Assembly: GCA_002964805.2 (NCBI GenBank)
Contig: PUDQ02000001.1
Coordinates: forward strand, 7,774,001 to 7,838,000
Direction: 5' to 3'
Source: Trametes villosa
Taxonomy: Eukaryota > Basidiomycota > Agaricomycetes > Polyporales > Polyporaceae
Length of the DNA stretch: 64,000 bases
Shown: one piece after another, positions 43,246 through 53,700 of the stretch
How positions within the stretch are numbered: position 1 is the first letter of the stretch
Layout of the letters: every line of letters begins with the position of its first letter
Position numbers and translations under genes: made by a program
Notes under the pieces: model-generated
The model's input: the letters and a program-made list of their open reading frames with translations, nothing else
Database searches by the model: none
Told to the model about the DNA's origin: nothing

Positions 43246-45019
43246 TCAGAGCTCGTCGTGATGGTCGTGGTCAAGGACAACCTGCTCGGCCTGCTCAGTC
43301 GTGCTCTGGTTCGCGGCGGGCGCGTCGAGCGAGTTCTTCGCGTTCTCCTCGACGAAGGCGATGAGGCTCTCGAGGGAGCGGTCGCCGTCGTAGTCGATGA
43401 AGTCGCGCGAGCCCGCCTTCTTGAACTTGAGCGTGGGGAAGCCAGAGACGCGGAAGGGCACGGAGGGAGGGAGGTCGTTCTCGGTCGCCTCCATCTTGGC
43501 ACTGTGTCACCGATACGGGTTAGAACGTGTAACCTGGTATGGGCGATGAGACATGACTTACATGGTGACACGGTCCTTGACGTTAGCGAAGTGCTCGCCA
43601 AGGGAGTCCCAGGTAGGCTTGAGGCGCTTGCAGTGGCCGCACCTACAGAGCACCTATCAGCAACGGTTGCGAATACGACTGTGTGGCTCGTGAGCATACC
43701 AGGTAGCGTAGAACTCAACAAAGACGTCCTTGTCCTCGTCGAAGACAATCTCGTCAAACTGCTTGCCAACGAGCTCGAAGACGGGCTCGTCCTGGGTCTC
43801 GGGGATGGGCTGGCTCTTGAGCTGGGGCTCGAGCTTGCCGTCGAGGAACTGCTCGAGCATGTTCTCGATCGCCTCGCCCGTGACCTCCGCGCTCTGGTCG
43901 TACGGGTACTTGAGCTGCTTGTTGAGGTCCTGGATGACGAAGCTCGGCCACTTCGCCTCGTTGAGGTTCAGCGCGCGCGCATGGTCACCGAACTTGACCG
44001 CGTCGATCCACACGAAGTTGACCTTGCCGCGGTACTTGGACGCGACGGGGCGCACGGCGTCGAGGTACTCGTTCAGCTTCTCGTCGGTGGGGTCGACGAA
44101 GAGGTACGCGAGCGGCTTCCCGCTCGAGGCGTAGACCTGGTAGTTCTCCGCGCCGACCTCGTCGATGATGGGGATGGAGAGCTCCTGGATCCACTCCTCG
44201 ATCTCCTTCGCGGTCGCGGAGGAGATGGGGTAGGGGAACTCGGTTTGGGGCTCGTCGAAGTTGCGGAAGACGACGATGGCGGGGGGAGTGACGCCGGCGG
44301 CCTCGGCGACGGACTTGTCGGTGGTCAGACCGAAGAGGTAGTCGTCACGGTGCTTGTTTGCAGCTGCGCTGTACTCCGGAGCGGGGACGGCCGTGGTCGA
44401 GGGCAGGAACGCGAGCGCGACAATCTTGTCCGCCTTCTTGAACTCTTCGAAGTTCTCCTTCGTGACCTCAGAGACGGCGGGGAGGGATTGCCTGGTGACA
44501 CCGTCAGCAGAGCGCAGCGAAGATACGCGTTTGGACTCACTTGGTCATGTAGCTGATGATGCCATCAGCCTTGCGGGGGCCAGTGTAGTCGGAGTGCTCC
44601 CCGTTGCGGTAGACACGGAGAGTGCTATGCGCGGCCGACGCGTCAATGCCAGCTGAGCCGGGGTAAAGTGGGTGAAACGTACGGGTAGCCCTGGATGCCA
44701 TTGGTCTGGCAGAACTCAGCCTCGTCAACGCAGTTGACCTTGGCGAGCTTGATGTTCTTCTCCTTCAGCGCGGTGGCGGCCTCCTCGTAGTGGGGCGCGA
44801 GGGCCTTGCAGTGACCGCACCTGCGCGTGTTCAGCACCGCAAGCGGATGTGTCATGCTCACGTAACGTACCAGGGCGCGAAGAACTCGACGAGGATGAGG
44901 GACTCGGGGTTGACGACAGCATCGAAGTTGTCGTGGGTGAGGTCGAGGACGTCCGAGGCGAGGACGGCGGAGAAGAGGGCGAAGGCGGCCGCCGAGGAGA
45001 ACAAATGCGAGAACCGCAT
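43246..45019 (-). CDS. PDI1: Protein disulfide isomerase, ER lumen
   Basis: Six exons (45019-44871, 44820-44683, 44624-44541, 44491-43700, 43642-43562, 43501-43246) give 499 residues. It has a signal peptide ([20 protein letters not shown]) and the a-b-b'-a' layout with two thioredoxin active sites WCGHC ([15 protein letters not shown] and [15 protein letters not shown]). The b' side shows [20 protein letters not shown]. An acidic tail ends in the ER-retention signal HDEL at 43249-43260. The enzyme forms and reshuffles disulfides of secretory proteins. Each active-site Trp codon is split TG|G by an intron. TATA-like elements lie 60-95 bases upstream of the ATG. Confidence 0.97.
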
Positions 45020-45438
45020 CGTCGTGCAAAGGAGAGGAGGGTGGAGGGGCTTGAGCGGTGGCAGCGACCGCGACGGGTTTATAAAGACGGAGCGCTGTCG
45101 ACGTGTCACTATATAAGCCCCATCACCCGAGCCGAGCCCCGCTGCCAAATGATCCTGCAGACGCCCGCCTTCCTGCAGCCTGCCCGACCCCTGAGGCCTG
45201 ACATCAATATCCTCCGTCCATGCCTCGCCTGCGGCGTTTGGGCTCTCCCATCTAACCTCGCCGCGCTCGCGTCGTGCGTGGCCGCGGCCACCGTCCGGCT
45301 TTAGCACGGACATTTTGCGCATCATCGTCACTCGACTCCTTCATTTAGCCCGCCCCCGGCCAACCCATGACTGACACTTCTCCAAGGCACCGTCCAAGCA
45401 TACGTGGCATTTCCAGACACCGTCCCCCGTCGTACACA
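45020..45438 (-). promoter_or_regulatory. PDI promoter region
   Basis: On the minus strand a TATAAA-type box (45079-45085) and a TATATA box (45110-45115) lie about 60 and 91 bases before the PDI ATG. Between them is GACACGTC, an ACGT-core element of the kind bZIP factors such as Hac1 can bind. Assignment is inferred. Confidence 0.45.
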
Positions 45439-46884
45439 CTACAGCGACCCAAGGTCGAAATTACATCCCCGTTGCCGTCCCCCGGCGTAGGTCTTCACGC
45501 CCGCCGTGAACGGGCGCGGCGGCGGGAATCCCGACACAGGGAACGTGTGAGCCCCGACCGTAGGCGGCGGCGTGGGTACTAGGAACCGAGGAATGAATTG
45601 TCAGCGGCTGTGCGAATCCTGAGCACCGGAGACTGTGAAGCTTACTCTTTCGGCGCTGCTCTGAGTTGCCATTCCCGTTCAGCTTCGGCACCAATCCCGA
45701 TCCAAGTCTGCTCGGGGGCGCCGATGGCGGACGCAAGTTGGAACCAGAAGAGGTTCGTGAACGAGGAGGAGAGGGCGCGCTAGGCGGAGGTGGAGGAGGC
45801 GCACTAGGTGCAGGACTGTGGCGCGCTGGCGGAGCGGCAGGAGGGGGTGCAGGAGGGGCAGACGGCGGCGGGGGCGGCGGAGCAGCGGGTGGTGGTGCAT
45901 GCCTCGCAGGAGGAGGGGGCGCAGCGGGAGGAGGAGCATGCCTCGCGGGCGGCGGAGGGGCGGCGGGAGTAGGGACATGCCTTGCAGGGGGAGGCGGCGC
46001 CGCAGGGGTCGCGTCTGCCTCAGAGTGTACCCGCTGCCGCACCGGAGGAGGTGGAGGCGCTCCGTGAGTGGCCTTGCGCGCAGGCGGCGGAGGGGGGACC
46101 GGCCGCCCGTGCGATCCCTCGCTGTTATGCACGGCGACGGACGACGGACGCGGAGGAGGCGGCGGGGGAACCTTGCGGGGCGGCAGGGCTGAGGATGGCC
46201 TGGGTGGCGTCTCAGGCCTCCCACCTCGACTCGCTGGGGAGGACGTCCGGGGAGGAATGGCCGGCGCTACTGGTGGCGAAGCCGCACGAGGCGGTGGCGG
46301 CGCCTTCCGCGGCGGGGGTGCTGGGGCATGATTGAGCGTCGACGGAGGTCGTGTTGGGAGAGTAGGAGCGACACGCGCCGGGAGAGTAGGAGCAGCACGT
46401 GCGGGGAGACTGGGCGCAGATCGCGCTGGGAGGCTTGGGGCGGCCCGAGGGGGCGCAGGCGGAGGTGCTGCAGGCTTAGCGGGAGACGGCCTGTTGGGAG
46501 GAGGCGGCGGGGCGGCAGGTGAAGAAGACGTTTCGCGCTTCGGTATGGAGGGTGGCTTCCCTAGGGTGGGTGGTTTACCTGGTACCCGCGCCCTGTCAGT
46601 TGGATCCCATAATCTGCTTCGGGGACCGACGTACCTAGTGAGCTCTGCCCCGCCGGCTTCAACTTGGGCATTCCGCCCGCAAACAGGCCAGCGAGCTGCG
46701 GGGGTCCTCCCCCTCCGCCCGAGGACGAGGGCCCGACGGGGATCGCAGGGGCTCCCATGCCACCTCTGCCGCCACCCGCGGCCCCCTTCGGTGTTTCGAT
46801 AATGGGCGCACTGCGGTCATGCGTTTCGGCCTTTTTAAGTCTCTTGCCGGCCTGGATCTGTTTGAGTAGCTCTGAGGAGGCCAT
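45439..46884 (-). CDS. VRP1: Verprolin/WIP-type actin regulator with WH2 domain
   Basis: Three exons (46884-46635, 46560-45646, 45578-45439) give 434 residues. The N-terminus holds a WH2 actin-monomer-binding helix and LKK motif (LLKQIQAGKRLKKAETHDRS). A very proline-rich middle follows, with LPAR repeats (SAPSLPARAAPTLPARV) and PPPPARHAPPPAAP repeats suited to SH3 and profilin binding. The last exon carries GFPPPRPFTAGVKTY, like the C-terminal WASP-binding segment of verprolin/WIP. Yeast Vrp1 works with Las17/WASP at cortical actin patches in endocytosis. An upstream exon with a different start is possible, because sequence just before the ATG ends in an acceptor-like CAG. Confidence 0.85.
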
Positions 46885-47255
46885 CGAGGCGGATTTGAAG
46901 AGGTGTCGTATGCCCTGGCGCGAGCAGGGTGAGATGTGGACCGCAGCGGACGCTCGACTCAAGCGGTACGAGATAAAGATGTGTAGACGCCCGTGGCCAA
47001 CGCCTGCGCGTGGTATTGACATCACCGCGCTTGCACAGGTCCCTCGGCGCAGTCCCCGGGCGTACTATCCGCCTGCAAATGAGCCACTACATATCGCCTC
47101 AACGTTCAAACGTTCGATTCTTCGGGCGAGGGCGTTCACGACGGGGTATGCGTATTATGCGAAATGAGTGTACAGGGAGCGCGACGGGTATCCATCTATG
47201 CACAAGCGTCACACGCCCGAGGGCAGGCTACTTACAGCGCCACGACCCGGGCCCA
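46885..47255. other. Tandem gap upstream of verprolin
   Basis: 371 bp between the verprolin ATG and the stop of the membrane protein gene. No separate gene is supported. An extra verprolin 5' exon could lie here. Confidence 0.4.
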
Positions 47256-49838
47256 CTACTGCCGCACCGACGGCTGGGACCGCAACTTCGCCCCCAGGTC
47301 GAGCGGGGGCAGCTCCGGGCAGCTGCCGCTGCGCCGGCGCTGGTGGCCCGGCGCGAACGCGCCGAACTCGTCCGCAGGCGGCCAAGCACTGCGCAGGTTC
47401 GGCGACGAGCCCGACGTCGGCGGCGACCGCGGGCCGCGCAGCCTCCCGGAGCCCTGCGCGCGCTCGTGCGAGGAGAGCGGGGGCGAGAGGGGCGATGGGG
47501 ACGGGACGATGAACCGCGCAGACGGCGGCGGTGACAGGGGCGATGGCGACCGGACGATGTAACGCGAGGAGCCCCGGATGGACGAGGGCGTGTCGGGCGT
47601 GGTGGGCGTCCGCACGCGGTCCGGGACCGTCAGGTGTTGGGAGGACACTGGACGGGGCGTCGATGGCAAGCCGGGGAGCTGGAGGCCGAGACGCGAGGGG
47701 TACGGGCTCGTCGGCCTCGACGAGCGCAGGGAATGTGGACGGCTGATAACCAGACGCTTGGCGGACGATGTGCTTCCGCGCCATGACCCGGGGTTAGAGC
47801 CGGGCCTCGGGCTTGAACTTGGACCCGCGGCCTCCGTGTTGCCCTCTGCGACCGGGGGCAGCTCTTCCTGCCGCCCACCGAAGGTCCTCCCCGACGCGAA
47901 GGATGTGCGCGGGGCGAGGCGCCACGACATCTTGACGGAACCCTCCGCGGGTGAGCGCACCTTGCGGCTGCCCTGGCGGGAGAGGAAGCTGGAGAGCATC
48001 TGGCGCGACCCGCTGCTCAGCGAGCGGTTGAACGTGGACGTCGCCGCAGACAGGTTCGAGTTGCGGACCGTGGTGGTGGGTGTGGCGGCCGAGGAATGTG
48101 ATGCGGTGTAGTCGGACGGGGTCGTGGTCGTCGCAGGCGACCATATCTTCGTCTCCTTCGTCTCCCGCCGCTCCCTCCTCCCAACAGCCCCAACAGCAGA
48201 GATCGCAGATGGAAGGCGCACGATATCCGAGCCGATGATGCTGTTCCGGCCAGGCTCCATGTCCTCAATCACGACCTGTACGTGGGGGCGCTGTCGCTTC
48301 GGGCGCATGGGCACGATGGGCCCCGTGTGGATGTGCCGCTCCATCTGTTCCATATACTGGACTTGGAAGGGGAGGATCTGCCGAGCCTGCAGGTCGGCGA
48401 AGACGGGCGTGTCTCCTATGCGCGGCGGGGCGCTGTTGGGAATCACTACGGGAGGCAGCGCCTTGTTGACCGCGCCGGAGGGTCGCGAGGTCGCAGGGCC
48501 GTCGATGACGATGACACCACGACTTGGGGACTCGATAGGGGACACCCGCCACATGATAGGTGAGGACCGCTGCGACATCGGCAAAGGAGTGGGACCACGA
48601 GAATGGTGCAGGGAGGGTTCGGGGGCCGAATCTTGCCCTACGAAGGTGTCGACCTTGTAGTTGAAAGCAACTGAGGTGTATGTTAGGTACCTGTACACGC
48701 ACTATATGGGTAACAAACGTCTTACTGAGCACAATGAGGGATCCGAGGCTAAACGGGACGAATTGCGCGAGCACATTCGTCTCCGTCACGTTGGGGGCAA
48801 GCGTTAAAATATCAATAAGTAAGAGGCTGGCTGCGCGCGCGACCTGAAGATTGGCGGACTTCGCGACCATGGAACGCCATCCAGACTTGCGGTCTTCCCA
48901 TCCCAGGAAGCGGATAGTTACGTAGAGCTCCATTAGAATGAAGCCAATGGAGGTGAGCAGGGCAGTGGGCAAGAACCTGTTGTTGTCCCTACGTGAACAG
49001 GGAACGCGTTCACAGGAAGACGGACACCTACAGGATTTTGATGCACATAGCGATCCCTAGCGTCCGGATAGGCACCATGTCGCCCGTGTTGGTGGCATTG
49101 TAAGCCAAAATGAACGCTAACGGGTATCAGTAAGGGGATATACGGGCATACGAGAGACTCACACAAGGCGACGACAAGAGCAATGCACAAGCAGTAAAAT
49201 TCCACATTGGTTCTGCTTCGCCGTTTAAGCTGCAACACTAGGACTGCTAAGCCAACGAGACGGGCAGCTTGCGCCGCCATATTCGCCCATGCGACCGTGA
49301 AAGCTGAGGAACTAGCATGACTACACTGTTAACCTCGCGAGTTGTGTCGAACGTACCACATGCAGTGTCCGCTCCTCCGGGGTCGTAGGCTAGTATGGAA
49401 CAGAACTCGGCGAAGCTTGCGAAAGCGAAGCACAAGTTGAGAGTGAACACCAAAGCTGCCTCATTGGAAATGCCCTGAATGCTGGGTAGCCGGCTCCGTC
49501 TGTGCAGCGAGTACTTCTCCGAGTCTGCGGATGCGCGCGCTTCGACGTCGGCGGCTTGAGTGTTGGTGGAGGCTCGTCGGCGCACAAAGTTCCAGCAGAT
49601 GTGACCGAGCAGCTGGAAGAAGTGCGAACTGTACGCGTAGGATGCGCTGCTCCAGAAGACCCATCCCAACAGGAAGCCCGCTGTCGCGCGACTGCGCAGC
49701 TGCGGGGTGAGCAGGTGCGACGCGTACAGACAGCATGGGGAAAAGAAGTACGCACAAATCGGGGTGACGCAGGAATTCGGCCGCAGAAGGATTCTGGAGA
49801 TCCTGGGGCGAGATGGCTGCAGGGAGGTTTCCAGACAT
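47256..49838 (-). CDS. Orphan multi-pass membrane protein with long Ser/Pro-rich tail
   Basis: Six exons (49838-49756, 49691-49357, 49303-49163, 49116-49032, 48988-48726, 48670-47256) give 773 residues. After MSGNLPAAISPQDLQNPSAA there are about seven hydrophobic segments: ATAGFLLGWVFWSSASYAYS, EAALVFTLNLCFAFASFAEF, WANMAAQAARLVGLAVLVLQ, FYCLCIALVVALSFILAY, IRTLGIAMCIKIL, ALLTSIGFILMELYVTI, and two near FVPFSLGSLIVLS. The last ~470 residues are hydrophilic, Ser/Pro/Arg-rich and free of known domains. The shape recalls a GPCR or transporter-like receptor with a cytoplasmic signalling tail, but no receptor family signature is recognised. It diverges from TRA1 across 864 bp. Confidence 0.7.
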
Positions 49839-50702
49839 CCGCCGGTCGTAGAATCGTGAAAGGCGCGAGTTATTGCAGCAGCATGAAAGGTCCAGCCAGT
49901 TAGGAGAAGTCGAGACAGCCCAGCTGTGAATACGAGAGACCAGCTCGACAAAGAACGAATGGACTGGATCAGGAAAGGGAGGGGTCGTGCACCAGGAGGG
50001 GGGCGCTGTCAGAGACAGGCATATGAAGATCAAAAGGGGCCGCTTCCGGCGGTTGGTATCGGTTCTATGGTGATGAAACTAGCGGTCAGCGGGATCAGCT
50101 TGATCGGCTTTGCCACTGGCTATGGTCAGGACCACAGCCGTTCGCAGCTCGACTGAGTCAAGTGAAACGCACTGCTTCAGCTGCATGTTCCAGCAAAAGG
50201 GGCAGGCTGCAGCCATATGTTATATGCATTCGTCGAACGCAAGCCTATGTTTCCAAATCGACTCCTCACCGTAACCACCCCGAAAGACGGGCGCTCATGG
50301 ACCACCTCCAGACGCTGAACGATAGACGACGCATCTCGAGTGGATCGTGGTATAGACAGGGTTCAATATGTGATTGCCAAGAGACGGTCCAACAGCAGCA
50401 GCAAGCGCGGTGGAGGAGCTGATCAAGGAGCGGGCCATCCGCGAGAGACTCGAGGAGAGGTCAAGAAGCGCGCGGCGGCCCGACCAAGCCGCCTCCTCGA
50501 CGCGCGCCTGTGTAGGTCACGTGCCTCTTGGCTTTCGGGGTCGCGGGCGCGTCTTTGTGGCTTTCGATTGTACCCCCCGCGTCCTGCGGGCTCTCAGCCA
50601 CACCTGTCTCGCCTGCCTTCCCCTCTCTCCCTCCTCCTCTAAACGCGTCTTCTGGGTCACAATCTCTTTCTGTAACTGTTCTGTCTATGCTTCTAGCCCG
50701 TC
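49839..50702. promoter_or_regulatory. Divergent upstream region of the membrane protein gene and TRA1
   Basis: 864 bp. The palindrome-like GTCACGTG with core CACGTG at 50518-50523 lies about 180 bases before the TRA1 ATG, and a C/T-rich tract follows at about 50590-50645. A frame at about 50400-50510 reads charged (EELIKERAIRERLEERS) but lacks a supported start or family, so no gene is called. Confidence 0.45.
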
Positions 50703-53700
50703 ATGGATAACACCCCGCCTCTGCACACGGCCGCAGACCTGGAATTGCGCGCCGCTCGTGTCGCAGACCCCAGTATAGGTGCGTCCATTGTGCATGCCCT
50801 CTGTGGATGTTATTCGAACCTCCGCACGTAGACCTCAAGACAAAATATGCCGTTGCATGTGAACTACGCGAAATGATAGACACCGTTCGTGAAGCGGAAG
50901 TTCGGGTGCTCCCCCATATGATCCCCGTTCTCCTTGAGATCCTCCGGTCTGGGGAGCCCTCCTTTCAGAAGGACAGTCTCGAGTACCAATTCCGCCGCAG
51001 CCTCATGGAAATTCTGCACCGCATCCCCTCTTTGGAACCCGTCCGACCACAGATTCTCCCGCTCTACCACGGGATGCTCCACCTGCTTCGACACGACAAT
51101 GAAGAAATAGGCGTGACCTGCTGCAAAACGTTCGCGGACCTCATTCGCGGAATGCGTACCCTCACCGAGGATGTCTTCGCCGAGTACATGTCAATACTCC
51201 TCGCTCTCCACGACAACCTCAAGCAGTTGGCCGTCGAGACACTTTCCGAAGACTCCCCGGAGATGGACGCGAATATCTCTCTCCCCGCTATCCGGAGCTT
51301 CAAGGTTTCGACTGAGATGGCCTTCTTGCTTGTACCCTTCTTGCAGTGCAACCGACCTGTCGTTGCGCCCCACTTGCCCGCAATCATTCCTCGCCTCCTG
51401 GCGTTCATCGAGGTTCAGGCGCCTGCCCAGCAGAAAGCACGGGAGGACTCTGAGGCCATGGGCGAGCATTGGGCCGGCATGGCTCCAACTATCAAGAACG
51501 CTCAGCTCTACACCGACTATATTGTCGCGCAGCTGAAGTGTGCTTCGTCTCTGGTCTTCCTGGTTAGAGGCTTGCCCGAGCAGTACGATGCGGAGGGCGA
51601 GAAGCTCGTGCTCACCATGCTACGACTGTTCCAAGACTGCCCGGAGATGGCCATCACTGCCCGCAAGGTAAGTCCGGAATTCCGGGACGCTTAGGTTTAC
51701 TGCTCAGCACGAGTTTCTTTCAGGACCTGTCAACGCTTATGAGGCACCTCGGAGGGACGTCTCATCGACGTGCCCTGCTTCCCCACATTGACAAGCTGCT
51801 TGACGAGCGTGTCTTGTTGGGAAGGTCTATTGGAGGTCGCGAGATGCTGCGGTACGTTACACATGCATGGGGATATCGTCTGGACCGCTAACGAAGGTCA
51901 CTAGCATCGCGCTTTTCACTGCCGTCGGAGACCTCCTGCATCACCTGAGGGCTGAGCTGACCCCCGCAAACCTGACCCGCATATTCACGGTCTACGTCCA
52001 GCACCTCCACAACCCTTTCCTGTCCACTATGATGCACGTCATGTCTGCGAAGGTCATCTTGAACCTCATCGAGATCGAGGTCGCGAAGGACAGCCACGCC
52101 AACGCGGCGTGTATGCTGATGATGCTATTGGAGGCGTGCGTCGACAAAGTCGATTCCTTGGTATCTGTGCAGGCCGAGAGGCTGAGCAAGGCGAAGGAGA
52201 AGGAAGCAGCGTCGGAGTTCAAGGACTTCGCCGACATCGAGAAGTCTAGACCTCTCGTGAATCCCTGTTACGCTACGGAGAAGCCAGAGGAACATGTCGG
52301 CGGTACGTTCGTGTTTGTGCTGCCAGCGTATAGCCACTTACCGCCAAGCCAGAGTACCGCAATCTCATCCGCACTATCCTCCACGTCTTTCGGGGACTCA
52401 TCGTGGGGTTGAAGAAGTGCGACGCCCCCGTACCGGACGGCGCTCTGATCGCGCGCATGTTCGACAGTTGCATTCGAGCGATGGCGTTCTTTGACACCGA
52501 CGCGCGAGACGCGCACGACGCCATGGATTGGCTCGCTGGAGGTCTGGCAGAGCTTAACCTTCATATCTTCCAAGAGGTCTGGACGCGTAAGATCGGGTTC
52601 TACCTCGCGTCAGCTGAGAAACGCCCACTCCTAATGCACCTTGCGAGCGTGCTCTTCTCCAAGGAGCCCACGTCTCCGACTCTTGTCGCTATCGTCCTCC
52701 GGCACCTCGTAGACCGGCTTCCTGAGCTCGGCGACTACGACGACCAGTCCGCCGCAGTGCTGATTCGCGTCTTCAAGATGGCATTCCAGGCCGTGACCAG
52801 CTTCCCTCAGCTCAACGAGTCCATTCTCGCCTCGCACTTGGGCAAGTTAATCATGGACTGCTTCCCTCTCGCGGCGAAGACCACGAGGCCGCTGAACTAC
52901 TTCCACCTTCTCCGCGGCCTGTTCCGCTCCATCGGCGGGGGCGGCGGTCGCTTCGAGCTGCTGTACAAGGAGGTCCTCCCCCTCCTGCCGGACATGCTCG
53001 AAGGCCTCAACCGTCAGCTGCAGAGCGCCGAGGGCGGCAGCCGCGACATGATCGTCGAGCTCTTCCTCACCGTCCCCCTCCGCCTGACGCACCTCATCCC
53101 ATACCTCTCGTACCTCATGAAGCCCCTCGCGCTCGCACTCCGAGGGACGCCGGACCTCGTCACGCAGGGCCTCCGCACGCTCGAGCTGTGCATCGACAAC
53201 CTCACGCCCGACTTCCTCGATCCCACCCTGAACGCCGTCCTCCGCGAGCTGATGGAGGCCCTGCACGACCTCCTGAGGCCTGTGCCGGCGAACCATCACC
53301 ACTCGCACACCACTATCCGCATCCTCGGGAAGCTCGGCGGGCGCAACCGCAAGCTGCTCGAGAAGGAGCCCTTGCTGAGCTACCGCACGCAGGTGGAGCC
53401 GGTCACGGCGCGCTTCTCCTTTGGACCCCAGGTGGGGAACATCGAGCTCACACCGATGTCGCTGCTGTCGGCGAAGATTTTCTCGTCAACGTCGAAGTAT
53501 GGACCCCAGTATCGCCCAGTGGCATGCAGCTACCTCGAGCAATGCCTGAGTTTGGTCCTGCACGAGGTCCGTATAGTGAAACCCACACGAGTTAACAGTT
53601 TCTCATGGACAGGTTATTTCTCAGGGTGTCAAAGGCCGGGAGCGCGAGGAGCTCTTCATCAGATGCCTGGAGAACCTCTTCGACGCTCTGCATGTCCCCG

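Noticed and set aside
43213..44556. 447-codon plus-strand frame
   Set aside because: Runs antisense to PDI exons and mirrors its codon bias; low-complexity Leu/Val/Glu composition is a shadow of a GC3-rich gene.
52297..52340. TRA1 intron using GTCGGC donor or a 31-nt GTACGT-TATAG intron
   Set aside because: A 50-nt intron with a canonical GTACGT donor and GCCAAGCCAG acceptor restores frame as [10 protein letters not shown].
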